Shown here piece after piece: positions 47,964 to 59,500 of a DNA stretch of 64,000 nucleotides. Position numbers and translations under genes: made by a program. The notes under the pieces are model-generated. The model was given only the letters and a program-made list of their open reading frames with translations, had not been told where the DNA came from and did not search any database. This stretch comes from Rhynchospora pubera (Eukaryota; Streptophyta; Magnoliopsida; Poales; Cyperaceae), in contig CM051463.1 in NCBI GenBank assembly GCA_028095005.1, positions 63,898,251 to 63,962,250 of the forward strand, written 5' to 3'. Within the stretch, counting starts at the first letter, position 1, and every line of letters begins with the position of its first letter.

Positions 47964-49661
47964 TAGGGGTGAAAACGGTATCCGTTTCGACCGTCCAACC
48001 GTTTCGTTTCGTCCGAAACGAAACGATAACGGTTAAAGATTTCGGTTGCGTTTTAAAAACGAAACGGTTAACGCAAATAGAAACCAGTTTCGTCTCAGGA
48101 ACGAAACGGTTAACGCAATGTACCAATTTCGTTATCGTTATTTCGTCTGTTTCGTTTTACATTCTACGTGGCTGTAATTATTGATTGCAGAGGAGATGAA
48201 GGCGGAGAGAACAATGCAGACCTTTTAGGGTTTTCCGCCGCTCCTTCCCCTCTCTCCATTTTCCCTTCATCTCTCTCTCCCCTCCCTCGAACCCACGCCA
48301 TAGCACCACCCTGTTCCTCTCTCCTCTTCACCTTATCTCTCTCTCTCAAAACCCATCTCCTCTCAGCCACCCAGTGGTTCCACCACATGAGCATAAGGCC
48401 GCTAAGGCAAAACCTCCAAATTGACTTAGAAATCGCCATGATTATCGCCCAAAATCGCCCCTTCAGACCCAGTCGAGGTGCAAGCTTAGACAAAGCACCG
48501 GCAAACAAGTCCCGGAGCTGATAGAAAAAGGGGCTTGATTGAAAAGCTAGCTCTTATTTTCGAGACCCATCTCCTCTCAAAACCCCCACAACACCTCTCT
48601 TCTCCGACCACAACATCTTTACCTCCTCTCGTCCACCTCTTTTCACCTCTCTTCTCCGACCACCCACCTCTCTGCTACCTCCTCTTTCTCTCTTTTTGCG
48701 CCATGACCACTGCCTTCTCCTGATCTTTGATCGCCTCCATCAGAGACTCTCTCTCCCCTCTTACTGCCTCCCTCTCCTCTCTCTATTACCTCGCTCCCTT
48801 CTCTACACGGCTGCAAGAGATTGGGCATAGCAGCAATAGTAGAAGCAGACACCATCAGAGATGAGGAGCTTGCTCAATTTTGGCTTGAATCTAGGTAATC
48901 AATTTTTCTGTCGCCCCCTTCTTTCTTTTTTTCTTTGATTTTCTGGACTGTCTTTTTTTGGTTTGCTAGTAAGAAGAAAGAGAATTTGAAATTTGATGGT
49001 AAAAACCGAATTTGAAATATTTTTTTGCTGGTAAAGTAAAATTTACTGATTTGGTTTTCTGATTTGCTCGTAAAACAGATTTTTCTGGGAAGAATTTGGA
49101 GTTGAATTAAAGGCTGATATGGACAGAAGCTGTAGCTGCTCGATTGTGAGCTACAAGTTGCAACTGGTAAGGACAGAAGCAGTTGCATGCTTGATTGGCT
49201 TCTGACAAAGATTTCACCGTGTATAAATTATACTCCTATTTTTTTTTTGCTCAACCAATTAATGGTGCATTTGTACTTGGATTTTCTTGCTTTATCCAGA
49301 GCAAGGATTTTGAATGTTTGATTGAATTGCTTTTGAATGTGTAATATGTATTTCTCTATGACAATTAATGTTATGGCTTTTGTACGCATTTCTGATTGAA
49401 TTGCTTTGTATGATTTTCTGATCATTTCAAGTTTTTATTAGTTTCTCTCTCTCTTGTCTCTGTTTGATAAGAATGAAAAACGATTAAACAACCAAAAACG
49501 GTTTTAGTCGTTTTGATCGTGGTGGTGAACGATACGATCAACGAAACCTGCGTTAGACGGAAGAAACGATTAACGCAAGAAGTATAAAATTTCCGTTCCT
49601 CAATGCAACGATTAACGCAAATGATCAGTTTCGTGGTCGTTTTAGACGTTATGCACCCCTA
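47964..49661. mobile_element. Ac/Ds-like hAT element (non-autonomous)
   Basis: Left TAGGGGTGAAAACGG, right in complement TAGGGGTGCATAACG. CAATTCTG is duplicated at 47956-47963 and 49662-49669 (8 bp, the hAT rule). Both ends carry clusters of AACG(G/A)TTAACGCAA-type motifs, comparable to the AAACGG-rich subterminal sites bound by Ac transposase. No transposase is present. The interior (about 48180-48880) is CT/GC-rich with CTCTCTCCC strings and differs in composition from its surroundings. Confidence 0.85.
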
Positions 49662-49820
49662 CAATTCTGTGGTCAATTGACTCAATCACTCCATTCATTT
49701 TTTTTCCTAAGAAAAGAGTTCTGAGATATCATGTATTGGGCTACGGATGGGTTTCGGAGTAGCAGTTAGGCCCAGTATGAAGCCCAGATAGTGGAAAATT
49801 TTGATATTAAATTAATAAGG

Positions 49821-49838
49821 AAAAAAATAAAGAAAAAT
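49821..49838 (-). terminator. RNA polymerase III terminator of the tRNA gene
   Basis: Directly beyond the tRNA 3' end the minus strand runs into T-tracts (the plus strand reads AAAAAAATAAAGAAAAA), the standard pol III stop. Confidence 0.8.
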
Positions 49839-49840
49839 GG

Positions 49841-49922
49841 CGTGGTCGGCAGGATTCGAACCTGCGCGGGCAGAGCCCACATGATTTCTAGTCATGCCCG
49901 ATAACCACTCCGGCACGACCAC
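49841..49922 (-). tRNA. trnS-AGA: tRNA-Ser (anticodon AGA)
   Basis: 82-nt cloverleaf on the minus strand. The acceptor stem GTGGTCG pairs with CGACCAC. The anticodon stem ATGA/TCAT encloses the loop CTAGAAA (anticodon AGA, reads UCU and by wobble UCC). The long variable arm GTGGGC...GCCCGC is diagnostic of a class II serine tRNA. The T-arm has GGTTCGAATCC. No intron and no encoded CCA, as expected for a nuclear gene. Confidence 0.97.
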
Positions 49923-50832
49923 CTCATGATTTTTTCTGAGTTATAAATTAAATATAATTTGTAATACATGGGTTGGTCGTTCTCCTCTCTTTGAATGAAA
50001 CTATCTTAAATATAACTCTCTATTTGTGTTAAGACTTATATAGTTATATGCTCAATGTTGTATCTGAATTCAACTGTGTGTTCACAATTTGCAATGCTGA
50101 CAAAGCTCACGGGACATGTAATGTCCACAAAATGTACAATTGGATTAATTTATTTCCTTGGTTATTTTGTGGTGGCAAAGCACTAGAACCACTCTTATTT
50201 TTGAAATAGGAAACCGCTCTTATTTTTATATAAGCTACTTTTGGAAAGATCACTATCAAGTATCAACTATTGTCTTTTCTAAAAAGGATAGAGATAAAAG
50301 ATTATAATTTTGTCAGTACTTTAATTCATATCGAATTTGATGGCCCCACCATCATCATCCAGGAGAAATCAACAAGTGAACTCGGTTTTCGTTTACTAGA
50401 TGAACTTTCTTTATAGTCTAAACCACACTTTTATGTCTAAATTATTTCCCCAAGTTTCTCAATATAATTACATTTACAATCTTATAGAAAATTAGGCCTT
50501 CATCAACATATGCGTCGGACGCTGGTTCACTGGCTAATAGTAAACCACTTCGATATGTAATCAATTTTTAAAACACATTTCTAACTTGTTCACCAAAAAC
50601 AGGTCCCATGGAAATGATCTTATATTAAATGGGCGAATCAACGAATTGTTTTATATCCCTCAACCCTCTGTATAAAATTTTACAAACAGCCCAAACATTA
50701 AATACTAAACTAAGTCCAAACGATAATTGCCTTCAAGTCCAAGTCAAATCATGGAGCTACCAATTTTTGAAAGAAAAAAAAACATCCGCCTCTTACAATA
50801 CAAACACACAGGCACTGAGGCACACACAAATA
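49923..50832. other. Upstream region of the POLAR-like gene
   Basis: No separate gene recognised. The last 200 bases form a stop-free extension of the POLAR-like frame (from ATG at 50629), but it lacks family similarity and is more likely 5' UTR. Confidence 0.5.
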
Positions 50833-52605
50833 ATGGCATTTGTAGAGAGAACCAGGGAAGGGGAACAAGAGATAATCTACGATGAACCGAAGAGATTATC
50901 GGATTTCCTAAGAGAAGACGACGAGGAATTTCTACTAGAAATCAATTCGAAATGTGACATTCATGTCACACCAGCCAAATCGGGTCTGGGTTTGAATCAA
51001 TTAAGTAGATTTCTGTGGTTTAGGAGAAGGAAGGAGATAAAAGAAGAAGAAAAGAAGCAAGAGAAAGAGAGGAAGAAAGAGAAAGTGAAGAAGGATGACT
51101 CGGTACGAAATTGCTCTGAGGAGATCAGCAATTCTTCAGGTACTTCATTTGAAATTCTAATTAAAAAAAGAGAATTTAGTCACATTTATTGTTGCTTATC
51201 TCCTTAAAAAATTTTGTTTTCTTTCTCCCTGAATTGTACTATACTTGTGTATACTATGATAGCAGTCGAGTATATTTCAGACAAATAATCTAGCTAAAAG
51301 CTGTAAATGACATCTAAAAAGGAGAAGCAAATAGTAAAGAGTGTTATGCTGGTACTGGTATCTCAGAAAAGGTAGGTATGAAAGTTGACTGGTACCAGGA
51401 GAATTAGGTATATCATTGCAAAGCATCTTGTTATTGTTGTTCATGATTCGTAAGATGCTGTCTTTTCTTAAAATAGGTGAATTAATGCTAGTTAGCTAAA
51501 ATTAAAAGGGGGGAACAAAAAAGAGGGCTACATACTGGTGCTTAAAAGTTTTAAGTGCTATCGTTAATTTTCAATTTTATCTGAGAGCTAACTATTTACA
51601 AATTGCACAGTTATTAAGTCTGGCAACTCATCACTTCCTCTTGGAATGGGAATTGGCTTATTTCTTCTCCTCTCAAAATCCACCTCAGAATACAATAAAA
51701 TGGCTGATTTGCACAAACAGATGAAAACATTGCTTGAAGAAATTAAAAAAGAATTTGAAAACAAGAGTAGGGTTTGTAGCCTGTGTTCTACTTCATCGGA
51801 TTTGTCTTCTGATTTGTACAAAATCTGTGGTGAAGAGGATAAGGGTAAGAATGGAGTTCCTCGTTGTGTTAACATGGATCAAATGGAAGCCGAGCTGGCA
51901 ATCGAACTTGGTCAAATGAGGTTTAGTGAAGATAGCTCATCACTCATAAAAGAAGAACAGAGAGATCAGGTACTTCCTCTCACATTTTGTAATTACGTGG
52001 TTGATGGTTGATCCATTTTCATCATTGAAATTCACAAAGATAACTTCCAATGCATCTCTTATTTCAGTTATTATTTATGTTTGGTTATTTAAGGCAAAAC
52101 TTTTAACTTTGGTACACTGTACACCAGTATGTCACTGTACATATGAAAAAACATATTTGTGCTATGACTGCTGTCCCATAATTTTTTGGGTATATTTGCA
52201 CATCTAGCACAATTTACAATTACCCTAAAAGTTACAGTGCTTAATTGCAGACAGGACATATCAAAGTACAACTATTTAGCCTCTTCATTGTGCTAAAATA
52301 TTATCACTGACAGAAATTTTTTTTATGCATCAAAGATACCTGGCGAGTGGATCGACTTTTGTGAAAATTTAGGCTCAAATTTTGAACAATTTGATGAAAC
52401 ATGGGAAGATGACTGCAGTCAAAATTGTGGAGTTTCGCCATATGAACTTGAGAGAAAATTGCATGAGCTCTTACATCAAAGGCAGCAAGAGAGGATAGAA
52501 GAACTGGAGTACCAGTTGCATTCTTTGGAAAGAAAACTATTTGAGAGAGAGACAGAGATAAATCGATGGAAGAATATTGCCGCTACCTCATCAAAATTTG
52601 AATAA
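50833..52605 (+). CDS. POLAR-like protein (asymmetric-division polarity family)
   Basis: Exons 50833-51139, 51611-51969 and 52336-52605 join in frame to 311 residues. Residues 52-95 are charged, with a Lys/Glu-rich run. A hydrophobic GMGIGLFLLL stretch lies at 113-123. MDQMEAEL at 191-198 and GVSPYELERKLHELL at about 254-267 are followed by a coiled coil (QQERIEELEYQL, ending in EINRWKN). That order, hydrophobic patch, MDQMEAEL, then SPYELE(R)xLHELL, is what I recognise from plant POLAR (polar localization during asymmetric division and redistribution) and its relatives, which scaffold kinases at the cortex of stomatal-lineage cells. The role here is inferred from the family. The ATG at 50833 is chosen over an in-frame ATG at 50629. 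The last intron ends at a weak acceptor (ATCAAAG), forced by the reading frame. Confidence 0.8.
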
Positions 52606-53518
52606 AACAGGAAATGGCTCGTGTTCTATATCTCCCTTTTTTTTTCCTTTTTCCTTTTTAGACATTATCAAGCATATAAAAAATAGCAAATGTATTGGCA
52701 TCGAAAGGTTGTTGTTGAAAGAATGTAAAAAGCAAGTTCTTTCCTTCTGCAACAAAGAAAGAACTGAGATGGACTGTGTAAGTACTTTGTTTGTTGGGTT
52801 ATTTTGAAGGAGGCTAATTGGAGAATTGTCCCATCCACCTCACACATGCAATGTGGCAATTGATGGCCTGTGGATGCGGTTTGAGATGGGAAGCAAGTTG
52901 TTAATGTCGCTGCAATACGACTATACGGGTGGTTATAGTCCTCGTTTAAAGTTATATTGTTGCTACCCCATTTCATTTTTTGGTCAGCAATAGTGATCGC
53001 AAATTTGTCATCATTTATGATCATTTGCTAAAAACATTAGCTAAGTAGCCTAACAGAAATTGGCCTCGACATCCCGAGAAAATAAAATAATTCATCCAGC
53101 TATAAATATAAATATCTCTAAAAAATTCTTGATCTAAATTTTAAATCCGCATCTTTGAAAATGCACGTCTCCTGGGTGCTTCTCCAGCGGTCAAATAATG
53201 CTCATCTTTTGTGAAAGTACCTGAGGTCTGAGCCATAAATTGTGAAGCAGAAAAATGCAAAACTAATACAGGATATTTTTTTCCCCTCTAAGAAACTAAA
53301 ATATAATAGGAGAATAGAAAACATAGTTGTTAGGAAATAATAATTCAACATACATCCCTCATAATCCAAAACCTGTTGTTACAACTAACAAGAAGAAGAG
53401 AGAGGAGATACACGTCAGTCAAACATACATATCTACAACTTGACCAACACTTTTTTATTTTTAAAGAAAAAAGTGAAAAGAAAAAACACTATGCAACACA
53501 TAAACCAACACCATAGAA
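52606..53518. other. Convergent 3' flanks of the POLAR-like and CLPB4 genes
   Basis: Both neighbours transcribe into this stretch; no additional gene seen. Confidence 0.5.
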
Positions 53519-56500
53519 CTAATCATTAGCCACCATCTGCTTGTCAGCATTAACATTGTTATCTATTTTTCTAATTTCAAGCCTTTTGTGATGTGGCGCC
53601 ACATCCAGTAGGACCGAATCCTCTTCCCTAAAATCACCTCTTAACACACCAACTGCCACTTCATTCTCCACCATTTGTTGGATGACCCTCTTAACAGGTC
53701 GGGCACCAAAGTTGGGATCAAACCCGAGAGCACCCAATAATTCAATTGCTTCCCTAGTGTAGTGGAGGTGGATTTTCTTCTGCCTTAGCCTATCTCTCAC
53801 CCGATTCAGCTGTAAATAAATTTAAGAAACAAGCTCCTTTAATCAGAGTTTCTTAGAAAGTACAAGGATTCAGAATGTCAATAAATTAATCAAACATGCT
53901 TAGTTTTGTTATAGCTTTTCTTTAATAGTACCAAGCTTCAAGAATGGACCAAGTAGAGAACCGTTACAACTGAGGTTACTTTAATTCTTTCAAAAGGTCT
54001 GCCATTTGGAACTGTGGTTTCTTTATTTCTTTCAAAAGGTTTGCCAATTGGAAAAATGCGTCCCTGCAATTATGGTCTTTTGAAAATTCAAGAAATGCTA
54101 AGGTTTTAACAACCAACATTTTTGAATCGTTGAGTTCAACAAGAAATCATTCATATTCAACAGCAATCATTTAATCAGACATGGGAAAAAAAACTAGAAG
54201 CAAACTCCTTTAGTAAATTAATAAACAACCAAGATTCTCAATTTGGTTCCCTCATCTCTTGTACCAGCCTCATCTCATAAAGGGACAAAGAATTGGGAAT
54301 ACACTAACAGCTACCAAATAATCTAGGAACAAATTTACCCACAAGAACTATATAATTTAGGAGACTGAAATCTATGAAGAACAATAATGACGACTCGTGC
54401 ATTGTTTCAGGTAAATTATATAAACCAGGAAGTAACACCCTATACTCCTATGAAGGAGAGGAAATATGCTCCATATTTCAAGAAAAACTTTCTTAACCAC
54501 TCCTAAATTGACCCCACCAGTTCTAGGAGAGAGGAACAAAGAAAAGTGATTTGTTCTGGTGTGTTCCACATTTTGTCAGGAAAAGTGGGAACTCACATTA
54601 TAAGGATCAACTAATTTTGATCATATATGAAAATTATAAAGTAAAATTTACCTGTAACTCCACGATCTGATTGATCTCTTTCACATCCAATGGCTGGAAA
54701 ACAATATACTCATCAATTCGATTCATAAACTCCGGCCTAAAAGTCTGTCTTGCGAAATCAACCACCTGCTTTTTCATAATTTCATACACTGCCTCCTTTG
54801 TATCCTCAGTATTTCTCAGTGTATCCAGAATTAGACCCGACCCAATATTTGAAGTCATGATGATAACACAGTTGGTGAAACTGACTGTACGGCCCAATGA
54901 GTCGGTTATTCTACCATCATCCAACAATTGCAATAAGATATTGAAAACATCATGGTGCGCCTTCTCTAGCTCATCAAATAAGACGACAGAGTATGGTCGC
55001 CGTCGGACTGCCTCCGTTAATTGTCCCCCTTCCTCATACCCGACATACCCTGGTGGGGCCCCCACTAAACGGGAAACAGCATGCTTCTCCATGTACTCAC
55101 TCATGTCAATCCTTATGAGAGCATTTTCAGTATCAAAAAGGAATGATGCAAGGGCCTTAGCAAGCTCAGTTTTACCCACTCCAGTTGGTCCCATAAACAT
55201 GAAACTTGCAATAGGACGGTTGGGATCAGCGAGGCCGGCTCTTGATCTTCTGATTGCATTTGCAATTGATCTGACAGCCAAATCTTGACCAATGACTCGT
55301 TTGTGGAGTACATCCTCCAGCAAAAGCAGCTTCTCACGTTCAGATTGTTGGAGATTTGAAACAGGAATGCCGGTCCACTTGCTGACTATCTCAGCTATGT
55401 CAAGATCTGTTACTTCTTCTCGGAGCATAGATTTCCCGGAATTCTGAAACTCCTCAAGCTTCTTCTCAGCTTCTTCAAGTTGCCTTTGGAGGGATAAGAG
55501 GGTGCTATATTTCAGCTCAGCAGCTCGGTTTAGATCATACTCTCGCTCCGCTGCTTCAATTTCCAGGTTGACTCGGTCAATCTATCAAATTAAAAATGTT
55601 ACCTAGACTTTAGAATAAAATTATTTTAAGTTCCTATGACATTAGGAAATTTAGAGATCATTTACTAGAAGGGGCTAGTATGCTACAGGAAGAAGTTCAA
55701 AGGGACTTGGTATGGAATGTTCAGCATTGTTTTTATTCTTTATTAAAATTGCTCGAGTAAATTTAAGTATTAGAGAAAATTTAATAAATGGCCCCTCATG
55801 TATAGTTCTTTTTTGTCCATGCAAGTTCAAACTTAAAAGTCCAAGTTTGGCAAATACTAGCAAAAAGTAACCTTATATCAAATGCATGAATAGATGCTAA
55901 ATCAAATTTTTTATTGATCAACAAAGAATGAACCAAATACTATATTAGAAATATAACAAGATTTATTAACAACCAGAAAATAGACACTACAATTGTAGCA
56001 AACCATTAAAAGATATGTAAAAGAAACTGAAAAAAGTGAAATGCATAAGAAGGCAAATTTCAGGAAAAATAAGAAGAATCGTATTTTTACAAATAAGACC
56101 CTAGACTTCTACAAATAACATAAATACTAGAAATAACATAATAACTAATATAACTCAACAAATATCGAGTACGGAAATTTTCTAGAACGACCTTTGTACT
56201 GCAATAAAAAAAAAATGTATAGCCGTACTGAAGTTTTTTTTTGTTTTTTTCTTTTTTATGTGTATGTAGGGATACTAAGTTGCTAACCTCTTCCTTGATG
56301 GATCGAATTCGGGTCATGAGGGACTTCTCAAGGTCCCAATACTCTGCTAGTTCCTTTTGTTTCTCTTTCAGAGATGCCAGTTCAGATTCTATTTTCTCAA
56401 GCCGTTGTTTTGAGGCCTTATCAGTCTCATTCTTCAATGAGAGCTTCTCCATTTCTAGCTTAAGAATTGATCTGTCAACCTCATCAAGTTCGATTGGTTT

Positions 56501-59500
56501 CGAAGTTATCTCCATTTTCAGCTTGGCAGCAGCCTCATCCACAAGATCAATAGCTACATGACAGATAGATAAGCTTAACAATTAATTTTTTTTATTTATT
56601 TAAGATTATTCAATCAGACCCAATCTACACACAATTTCCTTGATTTTTGCAACCAAGTATTATCCAACATAAATGAAGACACAGTAAGAAAGGCATGCAA
56701 AAGTGTCATAACAACATTTATGAGAAGAATACCAGTATCTATATGTTCAAATACCAGTATTGAAATAAGAAGATAAGCACATATAAGGGACAAAACCAAA
56801 ATAAGCATCACCTTTCCCATTAACCTAGATACATACCTTTGTCGGGCAAGAACCTATCAGTTATGTACCGAGCTGACAAGACTCCAGCAGCAACAAGAGC
56901 ACCATCTGATATCTTAACTCCATGGTGCAATTCATACCTTTCACGCAAACCTCGCAAAATTGAAATGGCATCTTCGACAGATGGTTGGCCACAATACACC
57001 TGCTGGAAGCGCCGCTCCAGTGCTGCATCCTTCTCGATGTACTTGCGGTACTCATTAAGAGTGGTTGCACCAATACACCTTAGCTCACCTCGGCCCAGCA
57101 TCGGCTTCAGCAAGTTGCTTGCATCCATTGCACCCCCAGCAGCTCCTGTTTATGTTCAATTAATTTATTTGATCTGATAAAGTAGTACACAAAAACTGGG
57201 AAAAAAACACACTAATAGCTTCGAGCAGCCTTTGACTGTGCCATTTGTCCTGAGAAGATTAATTTATTTGATCTGATAAAGTAGTACACAAAAACTGGGG
57301 GGGGGGGGGGGGGGGCACACTAATAGATTTGAGCAGCTAACCCCTAATTTTCTTCAAAATAAATAAATAATAGCTTTGAGCAGCCTTTGGCTTTGGCAAT
57401 TGCCCTGAGCAGCACAGCACCACTTTGCCTAGTAAATTATAGTTTTCTGGTGCCTAATAATACCTCAATGAACCCTCAATTTCTCACTCAACTCAAATTG
57501 TTCAATAAACTTCTTTGTCCAAATGACCCTCAATTCAATGAAACAATACTTGCCAATGAAATAACATCACCATACTGACAACACCTATGGTAACTCAAGC
57601 AATGAACGGACCTGCACCAACAACTGTGTGTATTTCATCAATGAACAAAATGAACTGGCCATTGGAGGAGGTCACTTCTTTTAGCACTGCTTTCAGTCTT
57701 TCCTCAAAATCACCGCGAAACTTGGCTCCCGCAAGTAGGGCACCCATATCCAGTGATATTAACTGCAAACATTATTATTTAAAATTATTTTTAAAAAGTG
57801 AATTTGATATGATTTCAAAAGAGATTATAGCAGCACAAATCAAGATGAAAGAAGAAGAGGAAGTAGCATGAAGCATACAACCAAATGACAACGAGGGTCA
57901 ATGTACCTTCCTATTCTGCAAAGGCTCAGGAACATCACCTCGAACTATTCTCTGAGCTAACCTGGAAATTCGAAGTTACAAAGCATATAAACAAAGAAGT
58001 ACCTCCACTTACACAAAAGAACTATCAACCTATGAACCAAAACCAACTGTAGAAGAGCGGATTCACATCCTCTACAGCCAAGACGTTCGGCTGTACCGTC
58101 CAGCCAAGGTAATTTTTGTTAATATTTAAAAATTTTAAAATTCAAATATTAAATCTAAACTGTTGATCTTGTTCAACTTTACAGGCAATGCAAAAACAAC
58201 AACTTGATTTACTTACAGCTCTGGAAGATACGTTAGCAAATAAAGGAAAACTTCCTGTTAGGGAAGAAGGTGTAGAAATACAAGAGAGGATGCTGTTCGG
58301 GAAGATCGGTTATTATTTTTATATAATTTTATAAAATTTGGAGTCGATTTGATACTTGATTAAATGACCAAACTATGAACGTATTAGAATGAATCAGTGA
58401 TAGTTAACCATATTCGTTCATTTGTTGACCACTTGATCTAGTATCAAATCAACTCCAAATTTTATAAAACTTATATGAAAATGCATCGCCTGTAAAATTG
58501 AACAATATCAATAGTTTAGATTTAACATTTGAATTTTAAAATTTTTAAAAATGCCTTGGCTGGACGGTACAGCCGAAAGTCTTGGCTGGACGGTACAGCC
58601 GAAAGTCTTGGCTGTAAAGGATGTGAATCCACCGTAGAGCATACCTTTTACTACTCTCTCTTTCTCTCATTTTTATCTTTTACTCTTCCTTTCTTTTTTA
58701 CTTTTATGTGTATTCTTGTTAATTTCCTTTTGCTCTTTTGCCTGACAGAAGTGCAAAGGTGTAGGTTTTTTTTTTTTCTTTGTTGGAGTGGTAGTTGTGG
58801 TTGGGGGTTGGAGGGGAATTAAATGCTTAGGTATTATTATTGCATTAATTAAGAAAAATTGTACAGAATTTATACAGTTATCCTTGCATTGAACTTCATC
58901 ACATAATCATCAAAATTATAAACCAGAAGGTAATAGCAATACCCTTCCACAATTGCTGTTTTTCCAACACCAGGCTCCCCAATTATGACAGGGTTATTTT
59001 TGGTTCTCCTACAAAGTATTTGAATGCAACGCCTAATCTCATCATCCCGACCTATGACAGGGTCCAACTTGCCTCGGCGGGCTTGCTCTGTCAGATCAAT
59101 GCCATACTTCTCCAGTGCCTGATACTTCCCCTCAGGATCTATCAACAACACAATTTAGAGAAATGCAGATGGAACATATCACATGCTCTCCTAGCAAAGA
59201 TCATGCTGGCAGGGGCGGAGCTAGAAAACTTTCATGGAGGGGGCTGATTTATAATTTTTTGGTATTGGGGGGGCATATTGCACTATATCTATATCATTTT
59301 TCTAAAGAATAGCTTAAAAATTAAGGTAAATAATACATCACTGGGGGGGGGGAGGGGGGGGCACATGCCCATTGTAGCCACCCTATTAGCTCCGCCCCTG
59401 CATGCTGATACACTGGACTACAATGGGCTAACATTTTCTTATCCTTTAATCTAAAATAGTTTTTGGGGTGATAGAATTAGGTAACAACTGGAAAAAAAAG

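Noticed and set aside
48164..48521. Two opposed open frames of about 115 residues
   Set aside because: CT-rich interior of the Ac/Ds-like element; mutual antisense frames with no signature.
50629..50832. In-frame upstream start for the POLAR-like gene
   Set aside because: The additional 68 residues have no family similarity, and the family N-terminus fits the ATG at 50833 better; not fully excluded.
54671..55288. 205-residue plus-strand open frame
   Set aside because: Exact antisense of the conserved CLPB4 second ATPase domain exon.
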